In this document: positions 6,500 through 12,538 of the stretch, one piece after another
How the letters are laid out: each line of letters starts with the position of its first letter
Numbering within the stretch: position 1 is the stretch's first letter
NCBI GenBank assembly: GCA_015494735.1
Contig: WGAQ01000032.1
Coordinates: forward strand, 1-12,538
Direction of reading: 5' to 3'
Length of the DNA: 12,538 nt
Source: Caldifarciminota bacterium
Lineage (GTDB): Bacteria > Hydrothermota > Hydrothermia > LBFQ01 > DSFT01
Position numbers and translations under genes: made by a program
Notes under the pieces: generated by a model
What the model was told of the DNA's origin: nothing
Seen by the model: the letters and a program-made list of their open reading frames with translations, nothing else
Database searches by the model: none

Positions 6500-7750
6500 T
6501 CAGACTTTCCCTCCCATCTGCCTCAGAAATTCTTCTACCTCCCTGTGTCCGTGCCTTATGGCCAGGGCGAGGGGTGTGTATCCCGCTAAATTTTCCGCAT
6601 TCACATCTCCGCCGAATTTTACCAGTTCCTTCACCATTCCCAGATGGCCGACGCGGGCGGCCACGTGGAGGGGTGTCTCTCCGTTCTCATCCTTTGCATC
6701 GGGGTTCGCTCCTGCCATAAGGAGAATCTTCAGCTTGTATATGGGGAACAGGTAGTTTATATCCTCGCAATTGGCAATCTCGTGCAGCAGGGTTTCCCCG
6801 CCCTTCCTGTAATCGAGGCTCACGTTCAGGATGTTGACGGCATCCCTTATGAGTCGGGTTAGAGAGTCCATTTTCCTGACGATTTCGGATTCATCGTAGG
6901 CGAAAGCCAATCTGTCCAGTATGATCTCCACAATGTCGAATTTCAGTTTCTTGCTGAATTTCTTCCCGGATATCCTTCTGAGGAATTTCATCAGGAGATT
7001 CCTGCGGGGGATAAGGGCCTCCACTATGGTGCCTATGGTCTCTATCTGGCGGCGGGATACCGGTTTCAGGAGGGCATCCAGGTCCGTGGAAGCCAGTTCC
7101 CTTATCTCCTCAGGGGAGAGTATGGAAATATCGAGAGGGCGTCGCCTGGATTTCGTTTTGACCCTGAATCCCTTCCTGCGCAGGTATCTGACTATCCTCC
7201 CATCTTCTATCTCGTATGGAATTTGCCTGGGCTCTATGGGGAATTTGCGGAGGACCTTCTTTATCAGTTCAGGGTCTCCGGATTCTATGGCGTAATCCAG
7301 TATGTCCTTCCCGGAATCGTCCGGCATGACTGCCACTGATGGGTTTATGGTTTCCATAACCACCTCTATGGTGTCCCCATCCCTGCTCTCTATGGCGTAC
7401 ATGAGGGCATTCTTTCCGCGATCATCCCGCAGATTTATATCCGCTCCATTCGATATCAGGAGCTTCAGGTTTTCGGATTTCCCTCCCATGGATGCATGGT
7501 GGACCGGGGTCCTGGTGAGGCCATCGGGAAGATTCACAGCTCGGGATGGATTTCCCGAATCTTCTATGAGTATTCTGAGCATTTCCGGAGTTCCCGCCCG
7601 GGCCACGAAGTGAATTACCCTCACATCCTCCTTCATGGGAAAGAGTTGATACAGGGGGGTGTAATAGTGGATATCTCCGGCTTTTACCAGATTGAGAAAC
7701 TCCCTCCCCCTTCCCTCCGAGACTATCTTTGCAAGGGTGGAATCTTTCAT
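6500..7750 (-). CDS. Ankyrin-repeat protein with split repeat blocks
   Basis: Protein of 416 aa without a signal peptide or membrane helix. Ankyrin repeats occur in two blocks. Block one (about 42-168) includes RTPVHHASMGG...LKLLISNGADIN and KNALMYAIESRDGDTIEVV. Block two (about 318-412) includes GETLLHEIANCEDI, LLMAGANPDAKDENGETPLHVAARVGHLGMV and a last repeat with TPLALAIRHGHREVEEFL. Between them (about 170-317) is a basic, helical segment (KTKSRRRP, RRISGKKFSKKLKF) with no domain I recognise. Ankyrin repeats bind proteins, so this is likely an adaptor, but the partner is unknown. It starts 7 bases after the mutase stop and its own stop is one base from the holin-like start, so all three should share a transcript. 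No strong ribosome site precedes the ATG. Confidence 0.9.
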   Translation of the reverse strand: MKDSTLAKIVSEGRGREFLNLVKAGDIHYYTPLYQLFPMKEDVRVIHFVARAGTPEMLRILIEDSGNPSRAVNLPDGLTRTPVHHASMGGKSENLKLLISNGADINLRDDRGKNALMYAIESRDGDTIEVVMETINPSVAVMPDDSGKDILDYAIESGDPELIKKVLRKFPIEPRQIPYEIEDGRIVRYLRRKGFRVKTKSRRRPLDISILSPEEIRELASTDLDALLKPVSRRQIETIGTIVEALIPRRNLLMKFLRRISGKKFSKKLKFDIVEIILDRLAFAYDESEIVRKMDSLTRLIRDAVNILNVSLDYRKGGETLLHEIANCEDINYLFPIYKLKILLMAGANPDAKDENGETPLHVAARVGHLGMVKELVKFGGDVNAENLAGYTPLALAIRHGHREVEEFLRQMGGKV

Positions 7751-7757
7751 AATTCCG

Positions 7758-9437
7758 CTATATCACCACCACTTCCCTGAATGTTCCATAGACCTTCTTC
7801 AGTGTATTCATTATCTCCCCCTCTGTGGCATAGGCTTTCACGGCTTCCAGCACGAATGGGACCAGGTTCCTGTCTTCCCTCGCGGCCCTCTCCAGTTCAT
7901 CCAGTTTCTGCTTCACCAGTTCGTTGTTCCGTGTCTGCCTTATGTGCCTTACGAATTCCTTCTGCTGCTTTTCTATCTCCGGGTCCACATAGAATTTGGG
8001 AACCTCCAGGGGCACATCGTCCTGATATGCATTGACTCCCACGATTATGTAGTCTCCGCTCTCCACCCTCTGCTGGAATTCGTAGGCGGCGTCTGCTATC
8101 TCCTTCTTGACGAATCCGTTGTTGACAGCCTCTATCATTCCATCTAGGAAGGAGCCATCCCCCATCTTGAGAATCTTGTCGAAGTACTCGTATGCCTGCC
8201 TTTCTATCTCATCGGTGAGGGCTTCCACGAAATAGCTCCCCGCCAGGGGGTCTATGGTGTTTATGACGCCCGTCTCGTAGGCGATTATCTGCTGGGTCCT
8301 CAGGGCTATGGTGACTGCCTCCTCGCTGGGCAGTTGCAGGGCTTCATCGTATGAATTGGTGTGCAGGGACTGGGTTCCACCCAGAACGGCAGCGAGTGCC
8401 TCTATGGTGGTCCTTATGATGTTGTTCAGGGGTTGCTGGGCTGTGAGGGAGCATCCGGCTGTCTGCGTGTGGAATCTCAGGCGCAGGCTTTCGGGCTTCT
8501 TTGCCCCATATCTGTTCTTCATCTCCCTTGCCCATATCCTCCTTGCAGCCCTGTACTTGGCTATCTCCTCGAAGAAATCCATGTGGGCGTTGAAGAAGAA
8601 GGAGAGTCTGGGGGCAAAATCATCCACGTTCAGACCCCTTCGGATACCCGCCTCCACGTATGCGAATCCATCGGCAAGGGTGAATGCCAGCTCCTGAACA
8701 GCAGTAGAGCCAGCTTCCCTTATGTGGTATCCGGAAATGGATATAGTGTTGAACTTGGGGGTGTGCTGTGTGGAGAATTCGATAATGTCCGTTATCAGTT
8801 TAATCGAAGGTTCGGGCGGGAATATGTATTCGTTCTGGGCGTGGTACTCCTTAAGTATGTCGTTCTGGAGGGTTCCCCTTATCTTCTCCCATGGAACCCC
8901 CTGCTTCTCCGCAATGGCAAGGTAAAGGGCGTAGATGAAAATGGCGGGGGAGTTGATGGTGAAGGAGGTGGAAACCTCTCCCAGATTTATTCCATCGAAG
9001 AGAATTTCGAAGTCAGCAAGTGTATCCACCGCGACTCCTTCCCTTCCCACTTCTCCTTCTGCCCTGGGGTCATCCGAATCGATGCCCATCAGGGTGGGCA
9101 TGTCGAAGGCGGTGGAAAGACCCGTCTGTCCCTGCTTCATCAGGAATTTGAATCTCTCGTTGGTGTCCTTCGCCCTACCGAAACCGGCGAACATGCGCAT
9201 GGTCCATATCTTTCCCCTGTACATGTTGTAATAGGGTCCCCTCGTATATGGATACTCTCCGGGGAATCCCAGCTCCTCCAGATAGTCCTTGTTCTCTATA
9301 TCCTTCGGTGTGTACAGGTCCTTTATGGGTATTCCGGATATGGTCCTGTACGAAGGTCGGGTGGTGTCCTGGAATTTCTCCCTCTTCTCCTTCCACTTCC
9401 TGTAAGCCTCTTCGAACTTATTCCTGTCGAATTTCAT
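7758..9437 (-). CDS. Coenzyme B12-dependent acyl-CoA mutase large subunit, isobutyryl-CoA mutase-like
   Basis: The 559-aa catalytic TIM-barrel subunit of a split acyl-CoA mutase. It ends where the barrel ends and has no DxHxxG cobalamin-binding domain, so a separate small subunit is needed; none is in the window. Family landmarks are RPSYRTISGIPIKDLYTP, MYRGKIWTMRMFAGFG, QTGLSTAFDMPTLMG, TLQNDILKEY and SISGYHIREAG (His238, equivalent to MCM His244). Aligned by eye to Propionibacterium methylmalonyl-CoA mutase, Tyr89 is Phe83 and Arg207 is Gln201. Streptomyces IcmA has Phe80 and Gln198, a constant offset of three. These two residues separate isobutyryl-CoA/n-butyryl-CoA mutase from methylmalonyl-CoA mutase, and IcmA is also a split subunit of similar length. 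The ATG is preceded by TAAAAT at 6 bases and no Shine-Dalgarno. First gene of the unit with the ankyrin and holin-like genes. Confidence 0.93.
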   Translation of the reverse strand: MKFDRNKFEEAYRKWKEKREKFQDTTRPSYRTISGIPIKDLYTPKDIENKDYLEELGFPGEYPYTRGPYYNMYRGKIWTMRMFAGFGRAKDTNERFKFLMKQGQTGLSTAFDMPTLMGIDSDDPRAEGEVGREGVAVDTLADFEILFDGINLGEVSTSFTINSPAIFIYALYLAIAEKQGVPWEKIRGTLQNDILKEYHAQNEYIFPPEPSIKLITDIIEFSTQHTPKFNTISISGYHIREAGSTAVQELAFTLADGFAYVEAGIRRGLNVDDFAPRLSFFFNAHMDFFEEIAKYRAARRIWAREMKNRYGAKKPESLRLRFHTQTAGCSLTAQQPLNNIIRTTIEALAAVLGGTQSLHTNSYDEALQLPSEEAVTIALRTQQIIAYETGVINTIDPLAGSYFVEALTDEIERQAYEYFDKILKMGDGSFLDGMIEAVNNGFVKKEIADAAYEFQQRVESGDYIIVGVNAYQDDVPLEVPKFYVDPEIEKQQKEFVRHIRQTRNNELVKQKLDELERAAREDRNLVPFVLEAVKAYATEGEIMNTLKKVYGTFREVVVI

Positions 9438-9443
9438 GGCTTA

Positions 9444-9471
9444 ATTTTACACCTTTCATCTACAGGGGCAA
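9444..9471 (-). promoter_or_regulatory. Promoter of the acyl-CoA mutase gene
   Basis: On the minus strand, TAAAAT (9444-9449, preceded by TG one base upstream) lies 16 bases downstream of TTGCCC (9466-9471). Only TAAGCC separates the -10 box from the ATG, and there is no Shine-Dalgarno sequence, so a leaderless transcript is predicted. Confidence 0.6.
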
Positions 9472-9481
9472 TGTTCCGGCC

Positions 9482-9536
9482 ATTCACCCTCCGATAGAAA
9501 TCCGGACTTTACAGTAAACTCACGGAATGGGTGAAT
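9482..9536. repeat. Long inverted repeat upstream of the mutase promoter
   Basis: Arms ATTCACCCTCCG (9482-9493) and CGGA-AT-GGGTGAAT (9523-9536) pair over 12 bp with a two-base bulge, enclosing 29 bases. The enclosed sequence holds a near-palindrome centred on TTTACAGTAAA (9508-9518). It lies between the subtilase stop and the mutase promoter, so it could be a regulator-binding site, a 3' structure on the subtilase mRNA, or a small structured RNA. Confidence 0.5.
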
Positions 9537-9545
9537 TGCTGCCCG

Positions 9546-9563
9546 TCCGGTTTTCCCTCCGGA
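9546..9563. other. Short hairpin-forming repeat (TCCGG/CCGGA)
   Basis: TCCGG (9546-9550) and CCGGA (9559-9563) form a 5-bp stem with an 8-base loop, between the subtilase terminator and the longer inverted repeat. It is the second of three foldable elements in this 156-base gap. By itself it could be chance. Confidence 0.3.
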
Positions 9564-9575
9564 AGGTTGTTCGTA

Positions 9576-9595
9576 AAGGGGCGGAGGCGCCCCTT
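9576..9595 (-). terminator. Likely intrinsic terminator of the subtilase gene
   Basis: A perfect 8-bp GC-rich stem, AAGGGGCG/CGCCCCTT with loop CCTC on the minus strand, overlapping the TAA stop at 9594-9596. The following T-run is only three bases (TTTACG), so termination may be incomplete or factor-assisted. Confidence 0.6.
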
Positions 9596-11960
9596 ATCTG
9601 ATTATGAGCTTCCTCTCCGCGATGGTTTCGTTTTCCCTCAGGATTCTGAGAATGTAAACCCCTTTCCCCATATGCGACAGGTCCAGAACGGTGCCGGCGT
9701 CTATGGTCTTTCTCTCCACGAGTCTGCCCGATAGGCTGTACACTGCCGCGGTGAATTTCCCCGCTGGGAGTGCGAACCTGAAGGTGTTCCGGGGTCCGTA
9801 TATCACTTTCACTTCCTGGGATTCTTCTCCGATGGCAACGGGAGTGGGAACCGGTCCCACACCGCCAGAGACCACAAGCGCAAAGGGCAGAGGGCCATTG
9901 GGCACATTCTCTCCCGAAACCCTCACGTAGAAGGTGCCCTTAACTCCCTGAATCCTCACTATTTCCCAGGTGTTGGCATCATCGTCGTTGAATGTGTTGG
10001 CAGGGGTGAGATTGTCCACTCCTGATGTGGTGGCATTGCCGTAATATGTGTCTCCGGTTGCACTGTCTATTACCACCAGGTCCAGGTCGTTCACAAGGCA
10101 TCCTCCCCCGCTGGCGCAGTTCGTGGAGGCAGGAGCATCCGACCACGCCAGAACGAATCGGGTCACCATGTTGGGATTGACCACGTAAACCTTGTATTCT
10201 GCCACATCCCCCGTGTTGATGCCGGTGGTATTATCCACGAACCACAGGTGGGATTTCCTCTCGTCGGCGGAATCCGCAGAAGTAATCCAGTCGTCCTCCG
10301 GGGAGAAGTACATGAAGTTGTCGAGTACGGGTCTTCCCGCTCCCTCGTTGCCGTTGGGGACAGGGTTGTCGGGTGCTGCGGGCTCGTTTCCGAAACTCAC
10401 ATCTCCATCGTGGGCTGTCGGGACTGCGCTCGCCAGCATGGAGGCTTTGACCAGTGCGGCGGAAGGATTTATCCCAGCAGTTGTGTTTCTGGTCCCATTG
10501 AGGAACCAGCCCTCCCTGTAGTACTGCCTTATGAGGGCTGCCATCCCGGCCGCCGAGGGAGTGGCCATGGATGTCCCCATCCACCACCAGGATGAGGTTA
10601 TTCCGCACGTGGTGCTTCCATCGACGGAGTAGGTTGTGTCCCCTATGACCAGAACGTCGTTTCCGAATCTGCCGCTCGGATAGGAGCCGTAAGCACTCCA
10701 CCCCATCTTGGCGTCCACCCTCCTCGCCATCGCTCCGACCGTGATGTCGTTCTTCGCTGTGGCAGGGTCGCTGGCCGTCCTGTAGCATCCTGAAGCGCAA
10801 CTCTGGTCGCCGTGATTTCCCGCCGCAAATACCACCACCATGTCCCTGTTGCTCCATACGAAGTTATCTATAACCTGTGCGTCCGTGTTGTAATCCGATG
10901 GGGAGCATCTCGAACTGAAAAATCCTGGGCATATCATACCCCAACTGTTGGTGTGCACCCTTGCCCCCCTGTCGTACGCATCCTGCAGTACCGTGGCGAA
11001 TCCGGAAGAGCCCCCTCCCAGCGGCTCCTGAGAAACCAATCTGGCCTTGTATGCCATTCCCCTGTAGGGGAGGTTCTGAGGGGCGGAGGTTATAATCTCG
11101 TCCGTTCCTCCCAGAGCAGTGCCGGCTGTGTGGTTTCCATGGCAACCACTTCCCGGATTGGAATCGCAACTGGTTCCGGAGGTCAGGGATGTCTGGCCGC
11201 ATCCGCCGTTGTCGTAATTGCACAGGTCCACTATTTTCGTCAATCCATCGACCGTTCCATCGAACATGCAGTGGGTCGCATTCAGACCGTCATCGTTGTG
11301 CCCGATGATTTCCCCCTCTCCGTGAATCCCCTTCATCCACACGATAGTGTCCGTGGGGGATGTGGAATTCTCCAGGTCCAGGAAATCTCCCACCTGATGG
11401 GTTATGACCTTGGCGTTGTTCCAGCTGGTTATGGGGTGCCTGAACTCGATGAATTTCACATCGGGCAGATTCGTTAACTGGAGTATCGAGGTGAGGGGCA
11501 GAGAAACCTCCACATAGGGGACGTAAAGGGTATTGACGTGTATCGGTTCGTAGCCCTTCTTCCTTACGATGGAAGCGATTTCCTCGAGTTGCTCCTTCTC
11601 GTATGTCAAAATCCTCACCCTGTACCTGTCTTCTTCCTTCACGTAGCACGAGTTGAGTTTTTCCTGCATGTGTACGGGCAGTTTATAGGAAGGCTCCATG
11701 GGTATGATTCTCTGGATGAATGGAAGCGAACTGATGTCTTCGAGGGTCTCCCTGTCAGCCTTTATGAGAAATGCGTAATGGGGCAGGTAGTCGTAGAACT
11801 TCACTCCTTTGCTGGAGAGTATATCCCTGTACTCTTTCCTGACGGGACCCGTGAACTGGATTATATGATAATCGTTTTCGGACAGGAAAACTCCTCTGTC
11901 CGGATATCCATCCACACGATGACCATGGACCCACAGAGGAACACTTATCAGCCATATCAT
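9594..11960 (-). CDS. Secreted Kp43-like subtilisin (S8) protease with C-terminal sorting tail
   Basis: Exported serine protease of 788 aa. An atypically short hydrophobic N-terminus (MIWLISVPLWVHG, no Lys/Arg before it) may be the signal peptide. Residues 30-175 look like a propeptide with two inhibitor-like halves. The S8 catalytic domain (about 185-520) has Asp223 (GHNDDG), His274 (CHGNHTAG, where HGTH is usual), oxyanion Asn382 (FAAGN) and Ser464 (GTSMATP). A beta-sandwich (585-700, NDLDLVV and NVPNGPLPFALVVSG) matches the Kp43-type C-terminal domain. Residues 717-788 resemble a type IX/Por sorting domain (AAVYSLSGRLVE, GVYILRI, ending ERKLIIR). The 13 cysteines include a cluster at 247-273, suggesting disulfides. 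The ATG is preceded by TAAAAT at 10 bases, and an in-frame TGA lies just upstream. Role: probably extracellular protein degradation or envelope processing. Confidence 0.95.
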   Translation of the reverse strand: MIWLISVPLWVHGHRVDGYPDRGVFLSENDYHIIQFTGPVRKEYRDILSSKGVKFYDYLPHYAFLIKADRETLEDISSLPFIQRIIPMEPSYKLPVHMQEKLNSCYVKEEDRYRVRILTYEKEQLEEIASIVRKKGYEPIHVNTLYVPYVEVSLPLTSILQLTNLPDVKFIEFRHPITSWNNAKVITHQVGDFLDLENSTSPTDTIVWMKGIHGEGEIIGHNDDGLNATHCMFDGTVDGLTKIVDLCNYDNGGCGQTSLTSGTSCDSNPGSGCHGNHTAGTALGGTDEIITSAPQNLPYRGMAYKARLVSQEPLGGGSSGFATVLQDAYDRGARVHTNSWGMICPGFFSSRCSPSDYNTDAQVIDNFVWSNRDMVVVFAAGNHGDQSCASGCYRTASDPATAKNDITVGAMARRVDAKMGWSAYGSYPSGRFGNDVLVIGDTTYSVDGSTTCGITSSWWWMGTSMATPSAAGMAALIRQYYREGWFLNGTRNTTAGINPSAALVKASMLASAVPTAHDGDVSFGNEPAAPDNPVPNGNEGAGRPVLDNFMYFSPEDDWITSADSADERKSHLWFVDNTTGINTGDVAEYKVYVVNPNMVTRFVLAWSDAPASTNCASGGGCLVNDLDLVVIDSATGDTYYGNATTSGVDNLTPANTFNDDDANTWEIVRIQGVKGTFYVRVSGENVPNGPLPFALVVSGGVGPVPTPVAIGEESQEVKVIYGPRNTFRFALPAGKFTAAVYSLSGRLVERKTIDAGTVLDLSHMGKGVYILRILRENETIAERKLIIR

Positions 11961-11970
11961 GGTGAGATTA

Positions 11971-11976
11971 ATTTTA
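11971..11976 (-). promoter_or_regulatory. Candidate -10 box of the subtilase gene
   Basis: TAAAAT on the minus strand ends 10 bases before the ATG, with no Shine-Dalgarno sequence between. No -35-like hexamer sits 16-19 bases upstream; instead a dyad (11985-11998) covers that zone, so activator dependence is possible. Confidence 0.45.
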
Positions 11977-11984
11977 CTGTCTCA

Positions 11985-11998
11985 ATAGGTTAGCCTAT
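11985..11998. promoter_or_regulatory. Small dyad upstream of the subtilase -10 box
   Basis: ATAGG and CCTAT flank a TTAG centre, giving a 14-base interrupted palindrome 8 bases upstream of the TAAAAT box, where the -35 region would be. It is a possible operator or activator site. At 5 bp per arm, chance is a real alternative. Confidence 0.3.
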
Positions 11999-12043
11999 GC
12001 TATATTCGGTCTGTAAAATGCATTGCACTAAATAGATTACTGG

Positions 12044-12538
12044 TTAATGTTTTTTGAGCACAAGATTAAAAAAGGTTCCAGTTTCCAGGGTTTCCACTCC
12101 GAACCCCTCCGCCATTGCAATTATGTCCCCGGCGGAAAAGAACCTGCTCCTCATGAGGGCCAGTCTCTCGAAGAGGGCGACGAATTTGATGGGGAGGCGC
12201 TCTATATTGGGCTCCCGGATTATGAGAATCCCTCCGGGTTTCAGGACTCTATGGCACTCTTCCAGTATGCGCCTGTGGTCCCTGAAGTGGTGAAATGAAT
12301 CCACCACGATTATGGAATCGAAGGATTCATCCGGAAAGGGCATGTTCTCTCCCTCCCCTCTCACGGCAGGGAGTCCTTTCGCTTTTGCCTGACGCAGCAT
12401 GTTGAAGGATTCATCCAGTATAATACGGGTCAGAGTTTCGGGGAGATGCTGGCTTACCCTTCCGGTTCCACCTCCCAGGTCCAGCAGTAGATTTCCCTTC
12501 AGATGCTTCACTATTGGCTCCACATCCCCTATTCCTCC
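12044..12538 (-). CDS. SAM-dependent class I methyltransferase (5' end cut by window edge)
   Basis: C-terminal 165 codons of a Methyltransf_11/UbiE-like enzyme. Visible motifs are SAM-binding motif I LLLDLGGGTGRVS, post-I acidic LDESFNMLRQAKAKG, motif II GENMPFPDESFDSIIVVDSFHHF and motif III LEECHRVLKPGGILIIREPN. A GTG at 12521-12523 could be read as a start. However, the frame stays open to the window edge with GIGDVEPIVKHL, which fits the usual helix just before motif I, so the true start lies to the right. The N-terminal substrate-binding part is missing, and the short, generic C-terminal half does not identify the methyl acceptor. The phrase 'UbiE/MenG-like' describes fold only. Gap to the subtilase start is 83 bases, with no obvious terminator between them. 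Confidence 0.92.
   Translation of the reverse strand, partial: GGIGDVEPIVKHLKGNLLLDLGGGTGRVSQHLPETLTRIILDESFNMLRQAKAKGLPAVRGEGENMPFPDESFDSIIVVDSFHHFRDHRRILEECHRVLKPGGILIIREPNIERLPIKFVALFERLALMRSRFFSAGDIIAMAEGFGVETLETGTFFNLVLKKH

Noticed and set aside
5836..6720. Plus-strand open frame of 294 codons running from the HIT gene through the tRNA and holin-like gene.
   Set aside because: It crosses a tRNA and overlaps three well-supported genes in other frames, with no homology or start signal. Open by chance.
9438..9593. Cobalamin riboswitch upstream of the B12-dependent mutase.
   Set aside because: No B12-box-like sequence or room for the usual roughly 200-base fold, and the promoter lies only 6 bases before the ATG, downstream of the structured segment.
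12521..12523. GTG as the start of the methyltransferase.
   Set aside because: The frame stays open to the window edge with sequence typical of the helix before motif I, so the gene most likely begins outside the window.

Overview
The window reads as chromosomal DNA of a bacterium, probably a diderm and possibly a thermophile. Bacterial markers are a transcription-repair coupling factor (Mfd), sigma70-like -35/-10 promoters and a clear Shine-Dalgarno site. The subtilase ends in a tail like the Por/type IX secretion sorting domains of the Bacteroidetes/FCB group. Heavy use of AGG/AGA and ATA codons and Glu/Lys/Arg-rich proteins hint at a thermophilic FCB-affiliated or candidate-phylum lineage. 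That taxonomy is inference. There is no sign of a plasmid, prophage, IS element or CRISPR array.

Left block (1-2760, minus strand): a Rossmann-fold protein of unrecognised family (570 aa) is followed by a membrane-anchored DsbA-like thiol oxidase and, one base later, a VKOR-family membrane protein cut by the window edge. DsbA plus VKOR is a complete disulfide-forming module for exported proteins. Centre (2761-5947, plus strand): a compact Mfd (872 aa) starts from a promoter interleaved with that of the Rossmann gene, and a HIT-family nucleotide hydrolase follows 19 bases after it. A CAT-anticodon tRNA converges on the HIT gene with 4 bases between them.

Right block (6151-12538, all minus strand): a partial class I methyltransferase, then a large secreted Kp43-type subtilase with 13 cysteines, then a structured intergenic region. 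After that comes a three-gene unit: an acyl-CoA mutase large subunit, an ankyrin-repeat protein and a four-helix 'phage holin family 4' membrane protein. The mutase carries Phe and Gln where methylmalonyl-CoA mutase has Tyr89 and Arg207. This is the isobutyryl-CoA mutase (IcmA) signature, so the default label 'methylmalonyl-CoA mutase' is probably wrong.

Two themes link the genes. First, five genes that follow a gap (mfd, HIT, dsbA-like, mutase, subtilase) have a TAAAAT or TAAACT box only 6-10 bases before the start codon and no Shine-Dalgarno sequence, which predicts leaderless mRNAs. Second, the disulfide module and the Cys-rich exported protease suggest disulfide bonding outside the cytoplasm. 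No stretch longer than 300 bases lacks a gene; the largest gaps are 9438-9593 and 6025-6150. I see no convincing new multi-gene defence or mobile system here.
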